Assembly (NCBI RefSeq): GCF_011400295.1
Contig: NZ_CP049859.1
Location: 310,001 to 374,000 of the forward strand
Direction: 5' to 3'
From: Erysipelothrix sp. HDW6A
Lineage (GTDB): Bacteria; Bacillota_I; Bacilli_A; Erysipelotrichales; Erysipelotrichaceae
DNA: 64,000 nt
Within the stretch, counting starts at the first letter, position 1. Every line of letters begins with the position of its first letter. The notes below the pieces were generated by a model. That model ran no database searches. It was not told the DNA's origin and worked only from the letters and a program-made list of their open reading frames with translations. Below, one piece after another: positions 33,720 to 45,817 of this stretch. A program made the position numbers and the translations under genes.

Positions 33720-33921
33720 TATTGGTACTATAAATAAACTAAACAATGTAAAAGGATATAGCAGGCTTTCTCTCTTTTATGAGTAATAGAATTCAGTATT
33801 ATTTAGCTAATGGTATTGTATAGGATGCTTCTTTGTACTGATGTTAAAATAATCGCCTGTAAGCAATAAGTATAGTATTACTCTGAGTGAGTAAACTTCA
33901 AGACAAAGAACAGAAAATAAA

Positions 33922-33956
33922 ACAAAAACAGAAGAGAGTTTAGTTCTCTTCTGTTT
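33922..33956. terminator. Terminator with 12-bp stem behind the small membrane gene
   Basis: AAACAGAAGAGA (33,926-33,937) and TCTCTTCTGTTT (33,945-33,956) with loop GTTTAGT; T-rich on both strands' far sides. It mainly serves the minus-strand gene at 33,982. Confidence 0.88.
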
Positions 33957-33981
33957 CATTTGTAACTATTTATTGTAATAA

Positions 33982-34428
33982 TTACTTCACTTGCATCTTA
34001 ATTTTATTTATCACTTTGTCAAGAATACCCAAATCATAAAGTAGATAAGCAACATGTGCAATGACTAAAATATAAGCCATAAGTGTAGTCTTTCCAATTC
34101 CCATTCCTGCATTTCTGGATTGTAATATCATCATTACAATCATTAATGTAAATATAGCGGGTAATGCGATATCTAGCAGTTTACGATTCTTCACAACAAG
34201 TTCGTGATCTCGTAAGGTTGGTAAAATTTCAGTTAGTAAACCAAAAATGATAATAATTAGGAAAATAAAGTTGAAACCAGTAAATAAGATACTAAAACCA
34301 CTTATACTTTCTGAAATGGTAAAGAAACTAACTTTATAGATCGGTAACATTAGTGTAATCAACGTTAAGCCTAAGTATACTACTTTTTCTTTTCTGGCAT
34401 TTCCAAAATCTAATACATCTTTATTCAT
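33982..34428 (-). CDS. Small integral membrane protein of unknown function
   Basis: A 148-residue protein with four predicted membrane spans (about 17-35, 47-66, 86-104, 111-131) and a basic tail ending KIKMQVK. No catalytic or transport motif. It has a clear ribosome site (ACGGAGACAATTT) and its own terminator, so it stands alone. Confidence 0.6.
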   Translation of the reverse strand: MNKDVLDFGNARKEKVVYLGLTLITLMLPIYKVSFFTISESISGFSILFTGFNFIFLIIIIFGLLTEILPTLRDHELVVKNRKLLDIALPAIFTLMIVMMILQSRNAGMGIGKTTLMAYILVIAHVAYLLYDLGILDKVINKIKMQVK

Positions 34429-34623
34429 AAATTGTCTCCGTTTATTTTTGTCGTAAATTGATGGTCAAATCTAATTGGTAATCTGAAAATCATAAAGAAT
34501 TTCATTGAAATAAAACTAATCAGTTTTTGTACTAAAATTATTTATCAGTTTCTTTGTAAGTAAAGAATAGCTTGAATAGAAAACTGAGAGGTGTATTTAG
34601 TAGCAAGTCATCCCTATAAGGGA

Positions 34624-35766
34624 CTAATGTTCAAAGTAGAATGCTGCATCACCATAAAGTCTAATTTCAGAAATCTTATCGTCATCAGATAAAACGAAAA
34701 CATATCCATTAACTTCAAAACCACTAAGATTTCCCTCTGCGTATTCGAGAAGGCGTACTCCATTAAAACCTTTTGTTTCTTCCTTGTTGCCAAAGATATT
34801 TCTAATATCATCGATTGAACTTTCAAAAGTAATGTTTCCTAAAAGTTCAACCTTTGCATTATCTTTAGCTTCGATGATTACTTGATAAATTACTAAATCT
34901 TTAAGCTTTACATTCTCATTTCCTTTATCCGATGCAAAAACATTAATTGTTGCATCATTCTTTTTTAGTTCAATGAGACTGGTGTTTCCAGCGACTAGAT
35001 CAGATTCTTTATATCTATCTGACTTCCACCCGTCATTGAGAAGCTCTTTCATGCTCATAGGAACTGTAAAGATTGTACCTTCAAGTGTCATTCGTTGTCC
35101 TTCCTCAATGCTGCCTAGAGAAGTCGGTTTTGAATTTTTACCTTCAATGATGATTTGTGAATGTTCACTAGCTAATCTTTCAATCTGAGAAGTGCTAAGA
35201 ACGCGTGAACGAAGAGCAATTTTTGTAGCTTTTCCATCACTGTTAAACTCAATAGTTCCATTCTGTTTAGGTCCTGGCGCAATATTTACGGCTTTACCAT
35301 TACTATTTGAATAGGATTCTAGCTTCCCAAATACACTTTCAACATCAGTAAGACTAGAATCTTTCTTAAGCGTACCCATAAATGTTGCATCTGTGTCTAC
35401 CTTATTAAAGTCTACGGTTACTCCTACGATATATGCATCATCGTATGATATCTCATTAGGTGCAAAACTATAGATCTGTAATTCTATTTCTTTTCCGTTT
35501 TTTATTGCGTTGGCAATACTAACATTTTTTGATTTGTACTTATGGTTGACTTCTTTCATCTCCCATCCTAAATTCTTAAAGTCTGAAATTCTAATAGGTA
35601 ATGTGAATTCGCTGTCTTCCACCTGAACTGTAATGTCTTTATATCCTGATGAATTTTTGTCACTAACTTGATTTGATGTTGTTTGATTCTCTGCTGATGA
35701 ATCCTTCTTATCGCCACATCCAACGAGTACTAACATTAAAGCTAGCGCAAGTAATAATTTCTTCAT
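34624..35766 (-). CDS. Two-domain lipoprotein of unknown function
   Basis: A 380-residue lipoprotein: signal segment 1-16, lipobox L-V-G-C with Cys17, then a Ser/Asn-rich linker to about 42. Two similar domains follow. The first (about 44-215) begins ITVQVEDSEFTLPIRISDFKNLGWEM, trimmed here to its start; the second (about 228-378) begins MTLEGTIFTVPMSMKELLNDGW. Both then run strand-helix-strand and end with a beta hairpin, so this is an internal duplication. Role unknown; an extracellular binding or sensing function is plausible. Confidence 0.75.
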   Translation of the reverse strand: MKKLLLALALMLVLVGCGDKKDSSAENQTTSNQVSDKNSSGYKDITVQVEDSEFTLPIRISDFKNLGWEMKEVNHKYKSKNVSIANAIKNGKEIELQIYSFAPNEISYDDAYIVGVTVDFNKVDTDATFMGTLKKDSSLTDVESVFGKLESYSNSNGKAVNIAPGPKQNGTIEFNSDGKATKIALRSRVLSTSQIERLASEHSQIIIEGKNSKPTSLGSIEEGQRMTLEGTIFTVPMSMKELLNDGWKSDRYKESDLVAGNTSLIELKKNDATINVFASDKGNENVKLKDLVIYQVIIEAKDNAKVELLGNITFESSIDDIRNIFGNKEETKGFNGVRLLEYAEGNLSGFEVNGYVFVLSDDDKISEIRLYGDAAFYFEH

Positions 35767-36173
35767 AAAAAATCCTCCGAGGTTAAGAATAACGGAAATC
35801 CAGTCAACTATTTGTTAAATGTTACTAAAGGTAAAATAAATGTAACGAAAATTCAATAATTTCCAGAATAAAGCGACAAAAATTGCCTTGTTATAATAAA
35901 CTATATCTGTGATCAGGAATATAAATATCGATAAGTTACGTATTTACTTGAAATAATTTGTAAGTAACATTAAACAAAATTGTAAAGAATGTAATAAGGA
36001 AGACGTTTGATGTAATTATACTTTGTTTATGAATTTCATATATAAAGCAAATTATTATCGATTATGAAATGAACTAACACAATTAGTAAGATTAAATCGA
36101 AGCTTGGTTTCAACAGGGCTAGGAAAGAATGAAAAATAGTAAAATAAAACATTAAATGCCTTCTTGCTTCAAA
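35767..36173. other. Gene-free AT-rich stretch
   Basis: Holds the upstream region of the minus-strand lipoprotein gene. I see no ORF with a ribosome site and no clear RNA structure. Confidence 0.5.
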
Positions 36174-36202
36174 TTGACAATACTGCACCAAAACGATATA
36201 TT
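36174..36202 (+). promoter_or_regulatory. Sigma-A promoter of the oxidoreductase pair
   Basis: TTGACA (36,174-36,179), 17 bases, TATATT (36,197-36,202); the gene starts 35 bases later at 36,237. Confidence 0.85.
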
Positions 36203-36236
36203 GAAATCAAGTTAATATACCAAGAAGGGAGATATA

Positions 36237-37259
36237 ATGAACCAAAAATCGGTCATAATACGTGGTGTTAAAGATGTTGGTATTGAATCTCAAGAATTCG
36301 AAAGAAGAAATATTGGTGTTGATGAATGTCTTATTGAAACTGAGGTTTCCTTAATAAGTCCAGGAACAGAGTTGTCTAGAGTTTTTGGTCTAAAACAAGG
36401 TGCAACATATCCTGTGTATCCGGGTTATTGTTCGGTGGGTCAAGTTCTAGAGGTCGGCGATAATATTGATGGAATTACTAGTGGTGATCGTGTCCTATTT
36501 AGCGGACCTCATAGTAATATTCAGTATTACGATAAGAACAAGAGTGATGGTGGAATACTATATCGTTTAGAACCAGAAACAAAAGCAGAAAATGGTGCCT
36601 TATTGATGATGTCATGGATAGCGATGAATGGTATCTTACCTGTTGATGTAAAGAGCCAGGATACTGTCCTTATTAATGGTTTAGGGACTCTAGGACTCAT
36701 TCTTGTAATCTTGTATAAGCAAATGGGTGTTCAGGTTATTGCCTGTGACCCTGAAGAACATCGTGCTCTTCTAGCTAAAAAGTTTGGTGCAGATACAGTT
36801 CTATTTGGATCGATTGATACGTTTTCAAGGCGCATAATGGAAGCAACAGATTACGAGGGTGTAAACATTGCGGTAGAAGCGTCAGGATACTCCTCAGGCA
36901 TTGAAACATGTATTGAGGCAACTTCATACCTAGGAACAATCTTGCTGCTAGGATCACCAAGAACAGCGTATGAGCTTGATGTAACGCCAATGTTTAATGC
37001 TATTCATACGAAGATGCTCCATATTATTGGTGCAATGAATCGCCGTTACCCATACGAAGAATCAGTGGGTTCAAAGCTATCAATAAAACGATCAATGAAA
37101 TATCTTGAAAGACTTCTTAATGAAGGAGTTATTAATTCAGACGATTTTATCAGTCATAGAGTTAATGCGGATGCTGAAGAACTGTTTAAAGCATATGATG
37201 GATTAATGAATGATAAGAATAATTATACAGGTGTCATTATTGATTGGAGGAAAAAATAA
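36237..37259 (+). CDS. Medium-chain dehydrogenase/reductase
   Basis: A 340-residue MDR-superfamily oxidoreductase. The GroES-like half has SLISPGTELS, and the Rossmann half GLGTLGLIL with D at the end of the second strand (ACDPEEH), suggesting NAD(H). The usual structural zinc Cys cluster is absent, and a complete catalytic zinc set is not clear. It resembles BchC/sorbitol dehydrogenase-like proteins. Its stop is shared with the next gene's start (TAATG), so the two act together. Confidence 0.82.
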   Translation: MNQKSVIIRGVKDVGIESQEFERRNIGVDECLIETEVSLISPGTELSRVFGLKQGATYPVYPGYCSVGQVLEVGDNIDGITSGDRVLFSGPHSNIQYYDKNKSDGGILYRLEPETKAENGALLMMSWIAMNGILPVDVKSQDTVLINGLGTLGLILVILYKQMGVQVIACDPEEHRALLAKKFGADTVLFGSIDTFSRRIMEATDYEGVNIAVEASGYSSGIETCIEATSYLGTILLLGSPRTAYELDVTPMFNAIHTKMLHIIGAMNRRYPYEESVGSKLSIKRSMKYLERLLNEGVINSDDFISHRVNADAEELFKAYDGLMNDKNNYTGVIIDWRKK

Positions 37260-38239
37260 TGAAATTTGGAATCATAGGAACTAACTTTGTGTCAGACTTT
37301 TTTATGGAAGGGTCTAAATTTGTTGAAGAGTGTGAAGTAGTAGCAGTATGTAGTGGACGTTATGGTAACGCAATAAAATTCGCTGAGAAATATAATATTC
37401 CTAATTCCTTCAAGTCGTATGAGGACATGTATGAAGCAGGAATCATTGAAGCAGTATATGTCGCTACTCCGAATGCAATGCATAAAGATATGACAGAATA
37501 TTTCTTAGAAAAACACATTCCAGTATTTTGCGAAAAACCAATGGCTTCCAATCGTGATGAAGTCTTCTCAATGATTGAAGCTTCAAGAAAACACAATACG
37601 TACCTACAAGAAGGGCTAATACCACTTTATAATCCAAACTATCTTATTCTTAAAGAGTCATTAGATTTAGTTGGACCAATTCGTCAGGTTAACCTAAACT
37701 TCTCAAAATACTCTTCAAGATATGATGCATATTTAAACGGCGAAAACCCTACAACATTTAGAAGTGAACTAGCAAATGGTTCAATGATGGACCTAGGCGT
37801 CTACATCTTTGGTTTCTGCATTGGACTCTTTGGTAAGCCGAATAGAATACTAAGTGCCGCAACTTTACTCGATACAGGTGCTGATGTCGCTGGATCAAGT
37901 ATTTTTGAATACGATGGTTTCATTGCAAACCTAAGTTATTCCAAAGCAAGTACTACAGATAACTATTGCGAAATCTGTGGAGAAAAGGGAACTCTAATTA
38001 TTGATCAGCCAAGTAATCCAAGGAAACTAATCTTTGTAGATTATAAGAATAATGAACGTAAAAACTTAACTGTTGAAGTAATTGATAACTTTAAATATGA
38101 AATAGAAGAGATGATCGAAAACGTGAAAAAAGGTAAAATTGAATCTGAGAAGATTCCTCATTCCATGAGTCAAGATATCCATGATGTTCTTACAGAAGCA
38201 CGAAAACAAAGTGGTATAGTTTTCCCAATGGATAAGTAA
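37259..38239 (+). CDS. Gfo/Idh/MocA-family oxidoreductase
   Basis: A 326-residue NAD(P)-dependent oxidoreductase. The Rossmann part starts KFGIIGTNFVSDFF and includes VATPNAMH; the catalytic signature CEKPMA (around residue 91) is that of the family, with Lys as the likely active residue. The C-terminal part is the family's beta-sheet domain. ATG 37,259 with GGAGG is chosen over 37,244. Pairing with an MDR partner suggests stepwise oxidation/reduction of a polyol or sugar, substrate unknown. Confidence 0.85.
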   Translation: MKFGIIGTNFVSDFFMEGSKFVEECEVVAVCSGRYGNAIKFAEKYNIPNSFKSYEDMYEAGIIEAVYVATPNAMHKDMTEYFLEKHIPVFCEKPMASNRDEVFSMIEASRKHNTYLQEGLIPLYNPNYLILKESLDLVGPIRQVNLNFSKYSSRYDAYLNGENPTTFRSELANGSMMDLGVYIFGFCIGLFGKPNRILSAATLLDTGADVAGSSIFEYDGFIANLSYSKASTTDNYCEICGEKGTLIIDQPSNPRKLIFVDYKNNERKNLTVEVIDNFKYEIEEMIENVKKGKIESEKIPHSMSQDIHDVLTEARKQSGIVFPMDK

Positions 38240-38294
38240 AATATTTTTGAACTAATATAGTGAAAATAATTTCATGAACAATTTTGTTAAAAGG

Positions 38295-38323
38295 TTGACT
38301 TTTCATCCCTATAACATTACGAT
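38295..38323 (+). promoter_or_regulatory. Promoter of the pyrimidine operon
   Basis: TTGACT (38,295-38,300), 17 bases, TACGAT (38,318-38,323). The start would lie just upstream of the PyrR-binding hairpin. Confidence 0.7.
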
Positions 38324-38346
38324 GTATATGAAATAAAAAGATCCTT

Positions 38347-38447
38347 TAAGTAATGTCCAGAGAGGCATGCAAGGAAAGACAAAACGATACCATCTTTATG
38401 TATATAAACGATGAGTCTCTTTCCTTGCGCGAAAGAGACTCTTTTTT
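38347..38447 (+). promoter_or_regulatory. PyrR attenuator of the pyr operon
   Basis: A full attenuator. The PyrR-binding loop reads TGTCCAGAGAGGC (38,354-38,366), close to the consensus ARUCCNGNGAGGY. GCAAGGAAAG (38,369-38,378) is fully complementary to CTTTCCTTGC (38,419-38,428) and forms the antiterminator. The latter overlaps the terminator stem GAGTCTCTTT/AAAGAGACTC (38,413-38,441) with T6. When UMP is high, PyrR would hold the loop, free the terminator and stop transcription. The pyrR gene is not in this window. Confidence 0.9.
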
Positions 38448-38462
38448 ATGAGAGGTGGAAAC

Positions 38463-39338
38463 ATGGAGCATTTTGTAAGTATTGAGCAATTAGGATATAA
38501 CGATGTAATGAATCTAATCAACAGAGCAATTGATTATAAACAAGGACTAACAAACACCATCAAAGGACATGTTGTAAATATGTTTTTTGAAAACAGTACT
38601 CGCACTAAGACGAGTTTTGAAATGGCAGAGTACCACTTAGGAATGCATGTGATTAACTTTGATGCAGATCACAGCTCGGTTAAGAAAGGTGAGACACTTT
38701 ACGACTCACTCCTAACAATGAAAGCCTTAGGTGTTAACGCAGCAGTAATTCGTCATAGTGATTCTGATTACTATAAACCTTTAATGGATGTTGGAATTAA
38801 GATCATTAATGCTGGTTCTGGTGTCGGTGAACATCCTTCCCAATCACTACTCGACATGATGACAATCTATGAAGAGTTTGGACAAATCAATGGTCTTACA
38901 GTTGCGATTGCCGGAGATTTGAGTCATTCCCGCGTTGCAATGTCGAATGCTAAGTTACTTTACAGAATGGGTGCAGAAGTTCTCTTCGTTGGCCCTGAAT
39001 GCTACCATGAAAAATCACTTGAAAAATGGGGACGCTATGTAAGCATGGAAGAAGCTCTAAACCACGCCGATGTCATGATGTTATTAAGAGTTCAATTAGA
39101 ACGCCATACAGCAGAAGAAAGCCTCTCACAAGAAGAATACCACCAACTCTACGGATTAAATAAAGACAATTACCCATTGCTTAAGAAAAACGCAATTATC
39201 ATGCATCCTGCTCCAGTTAACAGAAATGTTGAAATTGCTGATGATTATGTAGAATGCCCCCAATCACGCATCGTAAAACAAATGGAAAATGGAGTTTACA
39301 TGCGTATGGCAATATTAGAATCAGTGATGGGAGAATAA
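38463..39338 (+). CDS. pyrB: Aspartate carbamoyltransferase catalytic chain
   Basis: A 291-residue enzyme making carbamoyl aspartate from carbamoyl phosphate and aspartate, the first committed step of UMP synthesis. The carbamoyl phosphate site FFENSTRTKTSFE is at about 42-54, with HPSQSLLDMMT near 128 and the C-terminal HPAPVNRNVEI near 252. No PyrI regulatory chain is present, as in other Bacillota. ATG 38,463 has a fair ribosome site (GAGAGGTGGAAAC) just behind the attenuator. Confidence 0.96.
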   Translation: MEHFVSIEQLGYNDVMNLINRAIDYKQGLTNTIKGHVVNMFFENSTRTKTSFEMAEYHLGMHVINFDADHSSVKKGETLYDSLLTMKALGVNAAVIRHSDSDYYKPLMDVGIKIINAGSGVGEHPSQSLLDMMTIYEEFGQINGLTVAIAGDLSHSRVAMSNAKLLYRMGAEVLFVGPECYHEKSLEKWGRYVSMEEALNHADVMMLLRVQLERHTAEESLSQEEYHQLYGLNKDNYPLLKKNAIIMHPAPVNRNVEIADDYVECPQSRIVKQMENGVYMRMAILESVMGE

Positions 39339-39339
39339 G

Positions 39340-40599
39340 ATGAGACAAATACTTAAGAATGCTTTTATAATAAAAAAAGGAAATGAAGGAATCATAAGAG
39401 ATATCGCAATTGAAGACGGTCTTATCGTCGCAATAGAAAAAAACTTAGACGGTGATGTAATCGAGGATCTTCAAGGTAAATGTGTAATGCCTGGACTTGT
39501 TGATGTTCACGTTCACTTAAGAGAACCAGGATTCACAGATAAAGAAACAATCAAAACTGGAAGCATGGCAGCTGCACGTGGTGGATATACAACTATTTGT
39601 GCAATGCCGAATACAAATCCAGTTCCAGATACAAAAGAAGTAATGGATCAGATTAATGAAATCATTAAAAGAGATGCATTAGTAAATGTGTATCAATATG
39701 CACCAATTACAGAGAACTTAAGAAGTAATCAACTCGTTGATATGAAGAATATTGATGCGTTTGCTTATACTAATGACGGTGTTGGTGTTCAAACAGCTGA
39801 TGTAATGTACGAAGCGATGCTAGAAGCAAAGAAAATCGGTAAACCAATCGTTGCTCATACTGAAGACGAAAGCCTTCTCTACGGTGGCGTTATGCATGAA
39901 GGTATTAGAAATAAAGAGTTGGGATTAAAAGGAATGCTTGGACTTACGGAATCAACTCAAATTGCCCGAGATGTTCTGCTTGCTAAAGAAACAGGTGTTC
40001 ATTATCATATCTGTCATGTCTCCGATGCTGATAGTGTTGCAGCGATACGATTTGGTAAGACAATAGGAGCTCATGTGACTTCAGAAGTATCACCACATCA
40101 TCTTCTCTTAAATGAAATGGATATCCCAGGAAACGATTCAAACTATAAAATGAACCCACCACTTCGTGCTAAAGAAGACCAAGAAGAATTACTTAGAGCT
40201 TTAAAAGATGGAACCATCGATATGATTGCGACAGATCATGCTCCCCATACTCATGAGGACAAGAGTGGAGGATTCGAAACATCACCATTTGGAATCATTG
40301 GTAGCGAGATAGCATTTCCACTTCTCTATACAGAACTTGTAATTAAGAATGAAGTTACATTAGAAAATCTCCAAAACTGGATGAGTATCGTACCAAACAT
40401 GGTGTTTAACTTAGGAAACGGAACGCTTGAAGTTGGTAGTAAGGCAGATATATCAGTATTTGACTTAGAAACACCAGTAGTATTAGAAGAGAAAGAGTTT
40501 AAATCTAAATCACTCAATACGCCATTTCTCAATAAAACAGTCATGGGAATGTGTGTCTTAACACTAGTCGAAGGAGAAGCAGTATGGAACGTCTTATAA
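39340..40599 (+). CDS. pyrC: Dihydroorotase
   Basis: A 419-residue type-I dihydroorotase that closes the dihydroorotate ring. The zinc ligands are visible: H-V-H in DVHVHLREPGFTDKE near 56, AHTEDE near 174, a His near 227 (HICHVSDADS), and TDHAPH near 300. It follows pyrB by one base, and its end overlaps the carA start, so the operon is tightly coupled. Confidence 0.96.
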   Translation: MRQILKNAFIIKKGNEGIIRDIAIEDGLIVAIEKNLDGDVIEDLQGKCVMPGLVDVHVHLREPGFTDKETIKTGSMAAARGGYTTICAMPNTNPVPDTKEVMDQINEIIKRDALVNVYQYAPITENLRSNQLVDMKNIDAFAYTNDGVGVQTADVMYEAMLEAKKIGKPIVAHTEDESLLYGGVMHEGIRNKELGLKGMLGLTESTQIARDVLLAKETGVHYHICHVSDADSVAAIRFGKTIGAHVTSEVSPHHLLLNEMDIPGNDSNYKMNPPLRAKEDQEELLRALKDGTIDMIATDHAPHTHEDKSGGFETSPFGIIGSEIAFPLLYTELVIKNEVTLENLQNWMSIVPNMVFNLGNGTLEVGSKADISVFDLETPVVLEEKEFKSKSLNTPFLNKTVMGMCVLTLVEGEAVWNVL

Positions 40600-40979
40600 T
40601 AGTAAATGAAGAAAAAGTATTTGTAGGAGAATCATTTGGTAGTGAAGCCAATACGGAAGGATCAATTTTTATAGATACAAACGTGAGTTCGTACCTCTCA
40701 AACTTTAATAAAGAAGGAATTGCAATTCACACCTATCCTGAAATTGGTTCAGTAGGGATATCTGGAAAAGAGTGTAATGAACAGACAACATTGAAAGCGA
40801 TGATTGTTAGTGAATTAAGTGAATGTCCATCACATTTTGAATCACAGAATACATTAGAGAATTATTGTCATGAAACAGGAATTATCGGCGTTAAAGGTAT
40901 CGATACACGAGAGCTCGTTCGCTATATTCAAGCAAACAATATTCAATCTATTCGCATTACAACAAAGGAGCTCGCATGA
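40584..40979 (+). CDS. carA: Carbamoyl phosphate synthase small-chain N-terminal domain only (no glutaminase)
   Basis: A 131-residue protein corresponding to residues about 5-133 of ordinary CarA. It has the strand [15 protein letters not shown], the [10 protein letters not shown] motif and the [12 protein letters not shown] motif, and stops at the end of that domain. The class-I amidotransferase domain (about 230 residues, with Cys-His-Glu) is missing. The gene is not decayed: it has AAGGAG at 40,571-40,576, a clean frame, and an ATGA overlap with carB whose ribosome site lies in its last codons. It may keep the synthase stable or regulated while ammonia is used directly. Confidence 0.88.
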   Translation: MERLIIVNEEKVFVGESFGSEANTEGSIFIDTNVSSYLSNFNKEGIAIHTYPEIGSVGISGKECNEQTTLKAMIVSELSECPSHFESQNTLENYCHETGIIGVKGIDTRELVRYIQANNIQSIRITTKELA

Positions 40980-43900
40980 AAAAAGTATTAGTTATTGGTT
41001 CAGGTCCAATTGTTATTGGACAAGCAGCAGAGTTTGATTATGCAGGAACACAAGCCTGTTTAGCACTCAAAAAATTAGGATATTATGTCGTCTTAGTAAA
41101 CTCAAATCCCGCAACAATTATGACAGATACCGATGTAGCGGATCGTATTTTTATCGAACCACTTACAGTCGAATTTGTATCACGTATATTAGAACATGAA
41201 AACATCGATGCAATCTTACCAAACCTTGGAGGTCAAACAGGACTTAACCTTGCTATTGAGCTTCATAAAAAAGGGATTCTCAAAAAGTACAATATTGAAT
41301 TATTAGGAACTGCAGTTGAAGCAATCGAACAAGCTGAAGACCGTGAGCAATTTAGAACTTTAATGGATACATTAGGTGAACCTGTACCTCATAGTTCAAT
41401 TGTTCATACAGAAGATGAGGCATTAGTAGCGGCGCATGAAATTGGCTATCCAGTAATCGTTAGACCGGCATTTACTCTCGGAGGAAGTGGTGGAGGACAT
41501 TGTGCAAACGATGAAGAACTACTTGATATCGTTGCTCAAGGATTAATGCTATCACCTGTAAGTCAATGTCTTATCGAACAAGATATCTCAGGATTTAAAG
41601 AAATTGAATATGAAGTGTTAAGAGACCACGACAGCAACTGTATGGTTGTCTGTACAATGGAAAACTTGGACCCAGTAGGAATTCATACTGGGGATTCTAT
41701 TGTGTTCGCACCTGCTCAAACACTGGTTCAAGATGAACTCGACATGTTAAGAAAAAGCGCATTTTCAATCATCCAAGCTCTTAAAATTGAAGGGGGCTGT
41801 AATGTCCAATTCGCTCTTGACACTCATTCTAAACAATACTATGTAATCGAAGTAAACCCACGTGTATCGCGATCATCAGCACTAGCATCTAAAGCAACTG
41901 GTTATCCAATTGCTAAGATAACAGCTGAAATTGCTGTAGGTAAGAAGCTTACAGAAATTGAACATCCAATCATTAAGGATCATCATGCATTCTTAGAACC
42001 AGTCGTTGATTATGTTGTTACCAAAGTACCACGTTGGCCATTCGACAAGTTTGAAAAGGGTAACCGTAAGCTCGGTACACAAATGAAGGCAACAGGTGAA
42101 GTTATGGCCTTAGGACGTAACCTTGAAAGCTCACTTCTAAAAGCAATTCGCTCATTAGAAATGGGAACACACCATCTACGTCTTCGTCATTTAGAATCAA
42201 TGTCTAAAGAACAACTGTTCGAAGGACTACTTGCACAAACTGATGAGAGAATATTCTATGTCACTGAATTAATTCGTCAAGGAGTCGAGATTTCAGAAAT
42301 CCATGACTTAACAAAAATCGATATATTCTTCTTAGATAAAATCTTACACATTGTCGAGCTTGAGAAGAGCGAAGATATTTACGAACAAAAACGATTTGGA
42401 TTTAGTGATGTGGAAATAAATAAAGCTCACAACATCAAACCAGTCTACAAAGCAGTTGATGCAAGTGGCGGATTACGACCATACAGTGCACCTTATTTCT
42501 ACAGCACATATGATAAAGATAACGAAAGCATTGTAAGCGATAAGCCTTCGATTCTTGTCTTAGGTTCCGGTCCAATTCGTATTGGTCAAGGTGTAGAGTT
42601 TGATTATGCAACAGTACATTGTATTAAAGCGGTACAAGAAAAAGGTTATGAAGCAATCGTAATCAATAATAATCCCGAAACAGTATCTACTGATTTTGAA
42701 ATTGCAGACCGTTTATATTTTGAACCACTAACATTTGAAGATGTTATGAATGTCATAAATCATGAAAAACCAGAAGGTGTTATCGTTCAATTTGGTGGAC
42801 AAACAGCAGTTAACTTGGCAGAAAAACTTGATCAAGCAGGAGTTAAAATCATTGGTACTTCTGTAAAATCTATGTATCAAGCAGAGAATCGTAAAGAATT
42901 TGAAGAGATACTAGAAAGTCTTGATATCAAGCAACCAAAAGGATCCAGCGCAATAGATAAAGATAAACTCATTGATATTGCCCGGGAAATAGGTTATCCA
43001 GTACTCATTCGTCCAAGTTTTGTTCTAGGTGGCCAAGCAATGCGCGTTATACACTCAGAAGAAGGATTAATTGAGCACCTTGATACAATCTCATTTGACA
43101 CACCCATACTTATCGACAGATATATCTACGGTACAGAAGTTGAAGTGGATGCAGTATGCGATGGTGAACATGTTATTGTACCAGGAATGATGGAACACAT
43201 TGAAAAATCAGGAGTTCACTCAGGAGATTCAATGGCAGTATACCCACCACAAAATTTGAGTCAAGAAATTAAAGATGAAATCATTAATATTACCGAAAAG
43301 CTTTCGCTTGGTCTTGGAATTGTTGGTTTAATTAACATTCAATTTATTGTAGACAAAGATACAGTGTATGTTATCGAAGCAAACCCAAGAGCGTCCCGAA
43401 CAGTACCTCTCATTAGTAAAGTTACTGGAATCCCAATGACAAAAGTAGCGACGTGGGCAATGCTAGGAGAAAAACTAGAGGGACCATTCGGTTATCAAAA
43501 AGAAGTTAATGGAGTTCACGTTAAAGCGCCTGTGTTTTCGTTCGCGAAACTTAGAAGTGTTGATACAACACTAAGCCCAGAAATGAAATCTACTGGAGAA
43601 GTTTTAGGATCAGATTTTGACCTCAATCAAGCTCTATATAAAGCGTTTGTAGCGAGTGGGTTGAATATTGAGTACAGTGGTAAAGTTCTCTTTACGGTTG
43701 CTGATGATGATAAAGAAGAAGCATTAAGCCAAGCAAAATATCTCTATCAACGAGGATTCAGTATTATTGCTACTCAAAACACAGCGAAATATTTTAGCTC
43801 ACATGGTATCAAAGTTAAAGAAATTTCAAAAGTTTCAGATGATTCAGAATACGATATCTTAGATATGTTAAGACATAAAAAAATCAGTTATGTAGTGAAC

Positions 43901-44061
43901 ACAGTCAGTGGTGATTCACAAACAATTACAGATGGATTCCTCATCCGAAGAGTTGCAGCAGAACATAGCATTCCACTCTTTACATCATTGGAAACATCAA
44001 AAGCAATGTTCCATGTAATTGGTTCAAAAATCACAACGCCTTGGGAATTGGAGGACAGAAG

Positions 44062-44074
<13 letters not shown>
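40976..44074 (+). CDS. carB: Carbamoyl phosphate synthase large chain
   Basis: A 1032-residue synthetase with two homologous ATP-grasp halves. The first begins [20 protein letters not shown] and the second (about 530) [21 protein letters not shown] central oligomerisation region lies at about 400-530, and an MGS-like allosteric domain fills about 900-1030. Length is slightly below the usual 1060-1075. It would form carbamoyl phosphate from bicarbonate, ATP and nitrogen; with the truncated CarA the nitrogen source may be free ammonia. Confidence 0.96.
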
Positions 44075-45745
<1,671 letters not shown>

Positions 45746-45817
45746 TTACACAAATTTCTAATATTTGAACGAATGAGAGATTTAATCTGTTATAATCAAA
45801 TTAGAGGAGGATGCTGT

